A DNA stretch of 64,000 nucleotides from Endozoicomonas euniceicola (GTDB lineage: Bacteria > Pseudomonadota > Gammaproteobacteria > Pseudomonadales > Endozoicomonadaceae), in NCBI RefSeq assembly GCF_025562755.1, contig NZ_CP103300.1, forward strand, positions 5,582,501-5,646,500, written 5' to 3'. Of this stretch, positions 26,959 through 35,123 are shown one piece after another. The notes beneath the pieces are model-generated. The model saw nothing but the letters and a program-made list of their open reading frames with translations. It had not been told where the DNA came from and did not search any database. Within the stretch, counting starts at the first letter, position 1. Each line of letters starts with the position of its first letter. Position numbers and translations under genes: made by a program.

Positions 26959-28143
26959 TCAGGCATTACCTTTATCCAGCAGTTTGGTGCCAAAGATATT
27001 GATACCGATCAGCCCCAGTGGAGCAGTGAAAATAATGGCAAGTACTGCCAGGGCCAGAATCAGCTCTCCTTCCGGTAAGCCTGCCGCCAGAGCCACACCG
27101 CCCAGTGCTGCCTGTACGGTTGCTTTTGGGCAGTAGGCAATCACACAGAAAATCCGTTCCTGAACTGACAAACTGGAGAACTGGGTAGCGATTAATACCC
27201 CGATAGAACGAAATATCAGCCCACCGGCAATGGCTATCAAACCCGTAAAACCTGCGTTCAGGGCGACTTCAATATTGACGGACATTCCGATCAGGACAAA
27301 CAGAATAATCTGAGCAAAGAACCAGATTTTGCCAAACTGTCCGGACAGTTCAACCGCACTGCTTTCTGCCCGTTCAAGTAACAGAAAACCAACGGTCATA
27401 ACACCCAGCAGGGCAGCGCTGTCAATCATTTCACCGACTTCCACCATCGCAACAGCGACGGTGAGCAGAATAAGCACTTTCTCTACAACGGCCATTTTGC
27501 TGCGCTGGAACAGCCACGCCAGAAACAGGCCAATGATAATACCCGGCAGGAGTCCGGTAATAATGGAAACGGGGATAGCCAGTAGCGCGGAGCTAATACT
27601 GATGCTCTCTTCGGTGGTGGCCAGTCCCAGACAGATAGAGAAAAAGGTAATGGCAAACACGTCGTCTACCGAAGCGCCTGCCAGCACAATGGTCGGTACG
27701 GCATTTTTTTGCCCGTAACCTTTTGACTGCAACTCCAGCATGGAAGGCACCACCACGGCAGGGGAGACCGCTGCCAGCATAAAGCCGGTCAGACCAGCCA
27801 CTACCCAGTCAAATCCAAACAGGTAATTCAGGATGACCGTTAGTGCCGCTCCTTCAAAAGTGCAGGGGATAAACGTCATCAGTAGGGCAGACAGTCCAGC
27901 CCGTTTAAGGGTGGAGCGACTGATGCCCAGTCCAGCCTTAAGCAGAATAATGATAAGCGCCAGGGTTTTTAGAAAGCCGGAACTTTCATTCAGTGACGCG
28001 GGCAGGTTATTGCCAAAAAAGTAACCAATGGCCACGCCCACCAGAACCATGCCCAGAACGGCAGGCAGTTTGATGCGCTGAGTCAGCTTGCCAGCTGCCC
28101 AGCCGCCAAACAGGATCAGGAAAAAGAGAATACCAAGATTCAT
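26959..28143 (-). CDS. Cation:proton antiporter (CPA family)
   Basis: A 394-residue inner-membrane protein with about 12 helices and the Na_H_Exchanger layout: LFGGWAAGKLTQRIKLPAVLG at the start, then SPAVVVPSMLEL and GASVDDVFAITFFSI, in which the DD-type acidic pair fits the ion-binding site of electrogenic antiporters. It probably exchanges sodium or potassium for protons; the ion cannot be told from sequence. It is a single gene convergent with the secreted paralogues and divergent from serS. Confidence 0.85.
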   Translation of the reverse strand: MNLGILFFLILFGGWAAGKLTQRIKLPAVLGMVLVGVAIGYFFGNNLPASLNESSGFLKTLALIIILLKAGLGISRSTLKRAGLSALLMTFIPCTFEGAALTVILNYLFGFDWVVAGLTGFMLAAVSPAVVVPSMLELQSKGYGQKNAVPTIVLAGASVDDVFAITFFSICLGLATTEESISISSALLAIPVSIITGLLPGIIIGLFLAWLFQRSKMAVVEKVLILLTVAVAMVEVGEMIDSAALLGVMTVGFLLLERAESSAVELSGQFGKIWFFAQIILFVLIGMSVNIEVALNAGFTGLIAIAGGLIFRSIGVLIATQFSSLSVQERIFCVIAYCPKATVQAALGGVALAAGLPEGELILALAVLAIIFTAPLGLIGINIFGTKLLDKGNA

Positions 28144-28428
28144 AAGGTCTCCGTGGTGTCAGTCGGGTGGAACTCCATCACCCTGAGTCATCTGACCCAA
28201 ACCGGGGCGAATATTACCAGATGCATTTAATTTTTCATCTCTAATTTATGCAGTGTGGCGATTGCTGCGAATGTTTGGAATGACCTGAATACCGTTATCG
28301 AATGTCATGCTGGCATGGTATATTATCCCGCTTTAATGCTTAATTCTGATCAGGATTGATTGATTTCAGCCCCCCTGTTTTTTCTGGATAGAGCATAATT
28401 TCATTGAATATTGAAATTAGGATTAGAG

Positions 28429-29715
28429 ATGTTAGATCCCAAATACGTTCGTAGCCATCCTGAAGAAGTCGCTGCGATTTTGCGTAAAAAGCACTTCGAG
28501 CTGGATGTGGAACGACTGAGCGCACTGGAAGAGCGTCGGAAGTCCCTGCAGGTTCGCACAGAGCAACTGCAGAGTGAACGTAAGTCGGGTTCCAAAGAGT
28601 TCGGCAAAATCAAGGCTCAGGGTGGCGATATTGCCGAACTGAAAGCCCGGATGGATAAAATTGCTGTAGAAGTAAAAGAGTCTGAGCAGGAGCTGGCCTC
28701 CTTGCAGGTTGAAATCAACCAGCTGCTGCTGGAAGTGCCCAACCTGCCCCATGAGTCTGTGCCGGAAGGCAATGACGAAGACGATAACGTTGAAGTGCGC
28801 ACCTGGGGTACTCCACGCTCTTTTGATTTTGACGTGAAAGATCACGTGGATCTGGGCACGCCGCTGGGGCTGGATTTTGAAACCGGTGCCAAGCTGTCCG
28901 GAGCGCGTTTCGCTCTGATGCGTGGTCAGATTGCTCGTCTGCACCGTGCCCTTGCCCAGTTTATGCTGGATGTACAGACCTCTGAACATGGGTATGAGGA
29001 AGTGAACACGCCGGCGCTGGTACACGATACCGCTCTGCTGGGTACGGGTCAGCTGCCTAAGTTCAGTGAAGACCTGTTCAGAACAGAAGTGTCAGTAGAA
29101 GGTCATAAGCCGTTCTACCTGATCCCAACCTCTGAAGTGACTCTGACCAACATTGTCAGCGATTCTATTGTGGATGCTGATCAGCTGCCTTTGCGGTTCA
29201 CCGCTCACACCCTCTGTTTCCGGAGTGAAGCAGGCAGTCACGGCCGCGACACCCGTGGTCTGATTCGTCTGCATCAGTTTGAAAAAGTGGAAATGGTGCA
29301 GGTGGTTCATCCGGATCACTCCTTCGAGGCGCTGGAAACAATGACTCAGAACGCTGAAGCCATTCTGCAAAAACTGGAACTGCCATACCGTGTGGTGGCC
29401 CTGTGTGGTGGTGATCTGGGCTTTGGTGCCACCAAAACTTATGATCTGGAAGTATGGGTTCCTGCTCAGGAGAAGTACCGTGAAATTTCTTCGGTCAGCA
29501 ACTGTCTGGACTTCCAGGCCCGTCGCATGAAAGCGCGTTTCCGTAACCCTGAAACCGGTAAGCCTGAATTGTTGCACACGCTGAACGGTTCCGGCCTGGC
29601 GGTGGGTCGTACGCTGGTGGCGGTTCTGGAAAATTGCCAGAATGAAGACGGTTCCATTACTGTGCCGGAAGCTCTGCGTCCGTACATGGGTGGTGTGGAA
29701 GTGTTGTCCGCGTAA
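28429..29715 (+). CDS. serS: Seryl-tRNA synthetase
   Basis: Class II synthetase that charges tRNA-Ser and tRNA-Sec. The 428 residues have the N-terminal long coiled-coil arm (about residues 25-105, KHFELDVERLSALEERRKSL), then motif 2 FRSEAGSHGRDTRGLIRLHQF and motif 3 GSGLAVGRTLVAVLEN. The ATG at 28429 (MLDPKYVRSHPEEV) is correct by family comparison and has AGGATTAGAG before it. A bidirectional terminator follows. Confidence 0.97.
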   Translation: MLDPKYVRSHPEEVAAILRKKHFELDVERLSALEERRKSLQVRTEQLQSERKSGSKEFGKIKAQGGDIAELKARMDKIAVEVKESEQELASLQVEINQLLLEVPNLPHESVPEGNDEDDNVEVRTWGTPRSFDFDVKDHVDLGTPLGLDFETGAKLSGARFALMRGQIARLHRALAQFMLDVQTSEHGYEEVNTPALVHDTALLGTGQLPKFSEDLFRTEVSVEGHKPFYLIPTSEVTLTNIVSDSIVDADQLPLRFTAHTLCFRSEAGSHGRDTRGLIRLHQFEKVEMVQVVHPDHSFEALETMTQNAEAILQKLELPYRVVALCGGDLGFGATKTYDLEVWVPAQEKYREISSVSNCLDFQARRMKARFRNPETGKPELLHTLNGSGLAVGRTLVAVLENCQNEDGSITVPEALRPYMGGVEVLSA

Positions 29716-29731
29716 CCCATTCAGGTTGAAC

Positions 29732-29772
29732 AAAAAAGCCTGAAGTAACAGGAATTGCTTCAGGCTTTTTTG
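29732..29772 (+). terminator. Bidirectional terminator between serS and the MATE gene
   Basis: The stem GCCTGAAG / CTTCAGGC is flanked by six A residues on the left and six T residues on the right, so it works for serS and for the convergent MATE gene. Confidence 0.9.
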
Positions 29773-29799
29773 TTTTAGCGTTTTGTTTTGGAGAGAGAT

Positions 29800-31203
29800 T
29801 TAATCCTGCGTCACCAGCTCTGAAGGCTTTTCCTGAACAAGGTTGTTCAGCCAGCGTTTCGATATAATCCGGCCAATCACCAGTATGGATTTGGTGAGTT
29901 CTTCACCGAGGCTGCAGATAAACACCAGGTAAAGTGGCCAGCCCCACCCGTTAGCGGCAAAGTAAGCCAGGGGTAAACCCACGCCCCACATGCCAGTCAT
30001 ATTGATATAAATAGTGGCTTTAACATCACCACCAGAACGTAGCAGGCCAATAATCCCGGTAAAGTTAATCACTCGCAGCATAAGGGCCAGACCGGAGGCG
30101 ATCATGACCTGAGAGGCAATCACCATGGTGGTCTGATTAAAGTCGCCAAACAGGCTGACAACATCATGCCGGAATAGCACCATTAATAATCCGATACTGA
30201 GCGCCGCCATGGCTGCCAGGGTCAGTACCAGCCAACCTTGTCGCCATGCCCGCTGAAACTGACTGGCGCCGAGATCCTGACTGATAATAATCGAGCAACC
30301 CACACCAAAACCGATAAACAGAGACATCAGGATGGCTTCTATGGAGGACACTGCGCTCATCACTGCCAGCTCGTTAACCCCCATACCGGCGTAAATCAGG
30401 TTGTAAAGAACGGTGCCAAAAGCCCAGAGACCATCCTGAAAAATGATTGGCAGTGAAATCTGGTAATAGCGTCGCAGCTCTGGCCGCTGTAATGCCTGAC
30501 GAATATCGTCTAATGAGGGAAGCAGGAACGTTCGTTTAAAGTAGATGTAGCCGACCAGTAACAGGGTCTGGAACAGGCGGGACAGTGTGGTTCCCCAGGC
30601 AGAACCGGCAACGCCCAGTGCGGGGAAACCCAGTTCGCCAAAAATCAGAACATAGTTCAGGGCAACATTCACCAGTATGGTAATGAAACCAATGCATGTC
30701 GGGGTTTTGGCATCGTTTGCCGCGCGCAATGCTGATTCAAGGGGAATGACGATAGCCGTACAAATAATGGACGGTGCGGTAATCAGCAGGTAGCTGCTGG
30801 CCAGTTCCAGCAATTTTAGGTCTTGACTGGCGAGCCCGAGAATCTGTTTTGGAAACAGCATGTAAATAGCAATAAAAGGCAGACTGACGGCCAGTGAAGT
30901 AAACACTGCCTGACCTAATGTACGACGAAGGCCTGCTTTATCGCCGGCTCCAATAAACTGCGATGCCAGTACCGTCATGCCACTGCCCAGAGAGGCGGTC
31001 AGAACCAGATTAAAGAAGAATATGCGGTTACCCAGACCCACGGCTGCAACCGCGGCCTCACCCAGACGGCCCACCATCATAATATCGATAAGACCAAGCA
31101 ACGAGAACATCATTGCCTGAATGGATACCGGAATAGCCAGGTTCCAGAGTTTACGAAAAAAGACCTTATTTTCAGCCGGGTGTGATGTTAATGCCTGAAT
31201 CAT
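29800..31203 (-). CDS. MATE family efflux transporter
   Basis: A 467-residue, 12-helix membrane protein of the multidrug and toxin extrusion family, driven by sodium or protons. Near the start it has IPVSIQAMMFSLLGLIDIMMVGRLGEAAVAAVGLGN, the standard MATE helix-1 region, and the halves are internally similar (a second GVNELAVMSAVSSIEAI near residue 275). Substrate is unknown. It is transcribed alone toward serS. Confidence 0.88.
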   Translation of the reverse strand: MIQALTSHPAENKVFFRKLWNLAIPVSIQAMMFSLLGLIDIMMVGRLGEAAVAAVGLGNRIFFFNLVLTASLGSGMTVLASQFIGAGDKAGLRRTLGQAVFTSLAVSLPFIAIYMLFPKQILGLASQDLKLLELASSYLLITAPSIICTAIVIPLESALRAANDAKTPTCIGFITILVNVALNYVLIFGELGFPALGVAGSAWGTTLSRLFQTLLLVGYIYFKRTFLLPSLDDIRQALQRPELRRYYQISLPIIFQDGLWAFGTVLYNLIYAGMGVNELAVMSAVSSIEAILMSLFIGFGVGCSIIISQDLGASQFQRAWRQGWLVLTLAAMAALSIGLLMVLFRHDVVSLFGDFNQTTMVIASQVMIASGLALMLRVINFTGIIGLLRSGGDVKATIYINMTGMWGVGLPLAYFAANGWGWPLYLVFICSLGEELTKSILVIGRIISKRWLNNLVQEKPSELVTQD

Positions 31204-31476
31204 GCCGATCCTTTGCGGGTTGCCCTGAATGGACCCTGAAGCGTTGTTAATCGTTTTATGACAGCCATTAATCCGTAGGGCTGTATGTGCACGGACAAAG
31301 GTTTTCGGCGGTTATTATAAGAACTGGAGCGGAATTTATAATCTGGTTGCTTGCCGCAGAATCAGTGGGGTTGTCCGTAGACAAGGTGCCTGACTGTCAT
31401 GCTTTGAAATGAACTAATTGCCAAAAATCTATTCTATAAACCTGAAACTCGATTATCCACTCAAAACAACAAACTT

Positions 31477-32343
31477 ATGAAAACAATCATAACATTAAGC
31501 TATTTATTTTTATTCCTTTTCTGGGGGCTTCTGTTCAGTTATCGCTCGTTGGGTAGTGATGATGAGGTTCTTGAATATAACGTACAAGTTAGTAACCGGT
31601 TTGATGTTCTTGCTGTTGAGGAACCTATGGCTGATGAGGAACCTATGGCTGAACATGAGTCAGAACATGAGTCAGAACATGAGTCAGAACATGAGTCAGA
31701 ACATGAGTCAGGGCAAACCAATGAGCAGTATGGTGACCCTTCAGAGGGCTGGCAAGTGACAACCGATACCCTGAGCAGTGAGCAGGTGACAGAGATTTAC
31801 AACAATATTCAGGAGCTATTAGCATCAAACCCTGTAGCGGCTGAGTTTTCGTCTGCTTTTCATGAGCGACACCCAATAATCGAAAGCTTATACAGTTGGC
31901 GTAGTTGTATACGCCTTTCTGTAGCTTCTCACCGTTTGCGCGTTTTTGCTGCTGTTTTGGGATTCAATGCTGGCAGGTACGAACTGACAAGCGGCATAAG
32001 AGTTATAAATATTGTGTGGAGGGTTTTGGAGTCAAGAAGAGTACCGTCTTTTGGCTGGTATCAATTGGGTACAGCCCTGCTTATAACGGGCGAATTGCAA
32101 CGCAACCGTCATATTGACAGGGCGCTTAACCGTTTTTACCAAAGGTATGGACACTTGTCACAAGAGTTCGAACTTGCTGGTGATATTGATCTCGAAGCAC
32201 TCCGGCGACATGTTGAGCGTTTTAACCAGGCTGTTATAGATTCTGACAGAGGCGTGATTAGCCAGTTAAGGCTTCCTGTTATTATGGGGTGCCTGAGTAC
32301 CCTTTTAATGCTTGCATACCAGACTTCATCAGGTCAGAAATAA
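31477..32343 (+). CDS. Secreted or membrane-anchored protein with HESE repeats
   Basis: I do not recognise a family. The 288-residue product has an N-terminal hydrophobic segment (IITLSYLFLFLFWGLLFSY), then an acidic linker with two EEPMAxE units and five copies of the tetrapeptide EHES at about residues 57-78, then a helix-rich domain of about 190 residues ending in a second hydrophobic stretch (LPVIMGCLSTLLMLAYQ). GC is low relative to the neighbours. The repeat count is likely variable between strains. Confidence 0.65.
   Translation: MKTIITLSYLFLFLFWGLLFSYRSLGSDDEVLEYNVQVSNRFDVLAVEEPMADEEPMAEHESEHESEHESEHESEHESGQTNEQYGDPSEGWQVTTDTLSSEQVTEIYNNIQELLASNPVAAEFSSAFHERHPIIESLYSWRSCIRLSVASHRLRVFAAVLGFNAGRYELTSGIRVINIVWRVLESRRVPSFGWYQLGTALLITGELQRNRHIDRALNRFYQRYGHLSQEFELAGDIDLEALRRHVERFNQAVIDSDRGVISQLRLPVIMGCLSTLLMLAYQTSSGQK
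31651..31710 (+). repeat. Five tandem copies of a 12-base unit
   Basis: GAACATGAGTCA occurs five times in a row with no mismatch, encoding EHES repeats in the secreted protein. A preceding 18-base unit, GAACCTATGGCTGATGAG, is also duplicated. Perfect in-frame tandem copies point to recent slippage. Confidence 0.95.
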
Positions 32344-32428
32344 TCGATTGTTGAGAAGAAGCTCAAGAAAGCGCTTCCGGACAAGTGTTTTTTCCTTAAG
32401 GGGAACGGAAGGTTAGAATATACCGCTG

Positions 32429-32485
32429 TTGGCTATTAGCTTTTGGTGGTTGGCTGTCTGAGCAGCTAATAGCCAACCGCCAAAA
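32429..32485. repeat. Overlapping double inverted repeat
   Basis: Arm A (TTGGCTATTAGC, 32429-32440) and arm B (TTTTGGTGGTTGGCT, 32441-32455) each have a complement downstream (A' at 32465-32476, B' at 32471-32485, one mismatch). A' and B' share six bases, so the transcript can fold either as A-A' or as B-B' but not fully as both. No downstream coding region is close enough to name a target. Confidence 0.6.
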
Positions 32486-32578
32486 GCCCGGTAAGACATT
32501 GAATGCTGCGCCCTTAAGCTGATAATTGTCGGTGATATGGTCAGGCTGGGAAATGACTGAATTTAGAGGATTAAAGGT

Positions 32579-32627
32579 GTCGAAAAAGGGGTCACAGGGA
32601 TTGAAGGGAAAGTGCCCCTTTTTCGAC
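32579..32627. repeat. Long inverted repeat, possible MITE or terminator relic
   Basis: Arms GTCGAAAAAGGGG-T-CAC and GTGCCCCTTTTTCGAC pair over 16 bases with one bulge, around a 16-base loop. Similar pairs flank transposase remnants and repetitive elements in gammaproteobacteria. No transposase is visible here. Confidence 0.55.
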
Positions 32628-32893
32628 GTGAACGACAGTTTGCATGGACTTTAATACCTCTTTGTTCCAGTTTCTGGTATTAGTGCTGTCAGCATAACGC
32701 AGTGACCGCAGTCCGTTGCAAGCCAGGTTGCAAGGTTTAACCTGGTTATCCGGTCCTGGATAATCGCCTGACGTTCACAACGTAAGACCGGGGGGTTAAG
32801 AAAAAGTTGCAGCAGCGTGCCTTGTCAGTTCGGTTTGTTAGTGGTGCTGACATTATTTTCTGAACTTGTTAGTCAGGCTGTGCATTTTCCACC

Positions 32894-33397
32894 TTATCCG
32901 TTCGGAGTGACGTTCACATAAACCCGCAAAGTATCGCCTGATGGCTTTTTGGCGGTTTTCCAAGTCTGTAACTGTCCGTTGTAATCATAGGTGACCTGGT
33001 AATGATCCAGCACATTACGATGCTCGACGTTATATTCGGTCCGACACTGGTTAATGGTCCGTGCAGAACTGGTCGTGCCGCTGCTGGATTCGGCACCGAT
33101 CGCTCCGCCCAGGGCTGCACCTGCTGCGGTCATGGCGACATTACCTGAGCCTTTACCAAACTGATTGCCGACAACCCCACCCACGATAGCACCGGCAATG
33201 GTTGATACCGGGTCTGAATCGGTGCGTTCTTCAACAATAACCATCTTCTCTTCGCAGATCTGATAAGGTTTGCGGATAGTTTCTGTCCGGAAAATTTCTT
33301 TGACCGAGATAATTCTGGCAGTATCCGAAAAGCTGCTGGCTACGGTGACATTAGACATTAACAGGCAACTGCCAAGGGCAATGAGGGGCTTTTTCAT
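32894..33397 (-). CDS. Glycine-zipper (17 kDa antigen-like) envelope protein
   Basis: A 167-residue exported protein: signal peptide up to about VTVASS, then a domain with ICEEKMVIVEE, and a glycine-zipper pair IAGAIVGGVVGNQFGKGSGN and AAGAALGGAIGAESSS (residues 66-104). This is the Rick_17kDa_Anti / glycine-zipper 2TM group, often outer-membrane associated. A paired cysteine occurs after the zipper (INQCRTEY). There is no lipobox cysteine. It has no close operon partner. Confidence 0.83.
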   Translation of the reverse strand: MKKPLIALGSCLLMSNVTVASSFSDTARIISVKEIFRTETIRKPYQICEEKMVIVEERTDSDPVSTIAGAIVGGVVGNQFGKGSGNVAMTAAGAALGGAIGAESSSGTTSSARTINQCRTEYNVEHRNVLDHYQVTYDYNGQLQTWKTAKKPSGDTLRVYVNVTPNG

Positions 33398-33648
33398 ATC
33401 TCTCCTTTTGCATACTACTTATCTTGCAACACGCTTTACGGCTTGACCTCTCAGGTGCAGCAGGCGTTCTTGCATTTTGCCCGCATGTTTATCAAAAAAA
33501 AGCCTGAAGCTGTAGAAGCTTTAACAATCATTTACCAATGTGGAGTAAAGTCCGGACGAAGGGTGGGTATTACGTGCGTTAAGATGTGTTCCAGACAGGG
33601 CAGGAAGCGGGGAGCGCTGTCGTGTTCCCCGCCTTTAAAAGAGACGAA

Positions 33649-34827
33649 TCAGGCCAGGGCATCCTGAAGGCGATCCAGCGCGGCCTCCAGTGCCTTTTCG
33701 CTGGTGGCGTAAGACAGTCGCATGCAGCCTTCGGCACCGAAAGCTGAACCGGGTACCATGGCAACACCTTTCTCCAGCAGTATTTCTGCCAGGTCGGTAT
33801 CTTTTTGGATATCGAGGGTGCACATTGCCTCATTGAAATCCGGGAAAGCGTAGAATGTGCCGTCGCTTTCAATGGCGGTCACGCCGGGTAGTTCGTTCAG
33901 GCGAGCAACTACATAGTCATGGCGCTTCTTGAAGGCGGCCAGCATGACTTTGACACAATCCTGGGGGCCATCCAGTGCTTCCGTTGCAGCAGCCTGTGCG
34001 ATGGAGCATGCGTTGGAGGTGCTTTGGGACTGAATTTTTTTCATGTTTTTAATCAGCCAGGCAGGGCCGCCACAGTAGCCAATACGCCAGCCGGTCATGG
34101 AGTAAGCCTTGGATACACCATTCAATACAATGGTTCTGTCGTATAGGTCAGGACAGGCCATCAGAATGTTGCAGAATGGCTCATCGCTCCAGAGAATGTG
34201 TTCGTAAATATCGTCTGTGGCGACCAGTACTTCCGGGTATTTCCTTAGTACGTCACCGAGGGCTTCCAGTTCCTGACGGGTATAGGCGGTGCCGGTTGGG
34301 TTGGACGGGCTGTTCAGCACCACGAGCCGGGTTTTATCGGTAATCGCTGCATCCAGTTGCTCCGGAGTCAGCTTGAAGCGATTTTCCAGCGTCGCTTTAA
34401 CAATAACGGGCTTGCCTTCGGCAATGGTGACCATGTCGGGGTAGGACACCCAGTATGGCGCGGGGATGACCACTTCGTCGCCGGGGTTGATCAGTGCCAG
34501 TGCCAGGTTGAAGAAACTCTGCTTACCGCCGCAAGAGACCAGAATCTGGTCAGGAGCATAGTCGATACCGTTGTCACGGCTGAATTTGTTGATAACAGCC
34601 TGTTTCAGCTCAGGGGTGCCGTCGACCGGGGTGTACTTGGTTTTACCTTCAGCGATAGCTTTCAGGGCGGCGTTTTTAATATGCGCAGGTGTGTCGAAGT
34701 CAGGTTCGCCTGCACCCAGACCGATGATGTCCTTACCGGCTGCTTTTAATTCAGCGGCACGTGCAGTCACTGCGAGAGTAGGAGATGGTTTTACCCTTTG
34801 AACGCGTTGGGAAGGTTGGACAGTCAC
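33649..34827 (-). CDS. aspC: Aspartate-type aminotransferase (class I, subgroup Ib)
   Basis: PLP enzyme exchanging amino groups between aspartate and 2-oxoglutarate. The 392 residues include GLGAGEPDFDTPAHI at the N-terminus, NSPSNPTGT, the PLP lysine in VLNGVSKAYSMTGWRIGY and a C-terminal SYATSEKALEAALDRL. This is the Thermus/Rhizobium-type sequence, not the E. coli AspC type, so the gene symbol is a functional guess; prephenate could also be a substrate. It diverges from uvrB across about 296 bases. Confidence 0.85.
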   Translation of the reverse strand: MTVQPSQRVQRVKPSPTLAVTARAAELKAAGKDIIGLGAGEPDFDTPAHIKNAALKAIAEGKTKYTPVDGTPELKQAVINKFSRDNGIDYAPDQILVSCGGKQSFFNLALALINPGDEVVIPAPYWVSYPDMVTIAEGKPVIVKATLENRFKLTPEQLDAAITDKTRLVVLNSPSNPTGTAYTRQELEALGDVLRKYPEVLVATDDIYEHILWSDEPFCNILMACPDLYDRTIVLNGVSKAYSMTGWRIGYCGGPAWLIKNMKKIQSQSTSNACSIAQAAATEALDGPQDCVKVMLAAFKKRHDYVVARLNELPGVTAIESDGTFYAFPDFNEAMCTLDIQKDTDLAEILLEKGVAMVPGSAFGAEGCMRLSYATSEKALEAALDRLQDALA

Positions 34828-35123
34828 GATGTTCCTCTTTTATCGTTCTTTATACCGATGTAGAAAGGCACTGCAGCTATATGTTGTAGCTTTATTAGTG
34901 AACCTGAATGGCTTTTTTATTCACTACTGACGATACGCATAATACACAACCCCCGCAGGGGATGCTACGGGTTTATTTTGTATGACTATCTATATTTTAT
35001 ATTGTTTTGAAGGCGCTCAGAGTGTGCGTTCTGGTTATTTTTAACCAATATGACGTTTCCTAATACGGACATTTGCTCCGTATAATAGAGGCAATGGTTC
35101 AATAGTCTGCATGTCGGGTTTAT

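Larger units (their letters stand above)
32344..32893. other. Gene-free stretch with two inverted-repeat structures
   Basis: No plausible coding sequence lies in these 550 bases. Two structured elements are listed separately at 32429-32485 and 32579-32627. The remainder, roughly 32640-32890, may be decayed mobile DNA but I cannot match it to a family. Confidence 0.45.

Noticed and set aside
33443..33667. 74-residue + strand frame between the glycine-zipper and aminotransferase genes
   Set aside because: No ribosome site, no motif, and it runs into the end of the aminotransferase gene on the other strand.
35041..35123. A LexA operator before uvrB
   Set aside because: I looked for a CTG-N10-CAG pattern and found none; only a TATAAT is visible.
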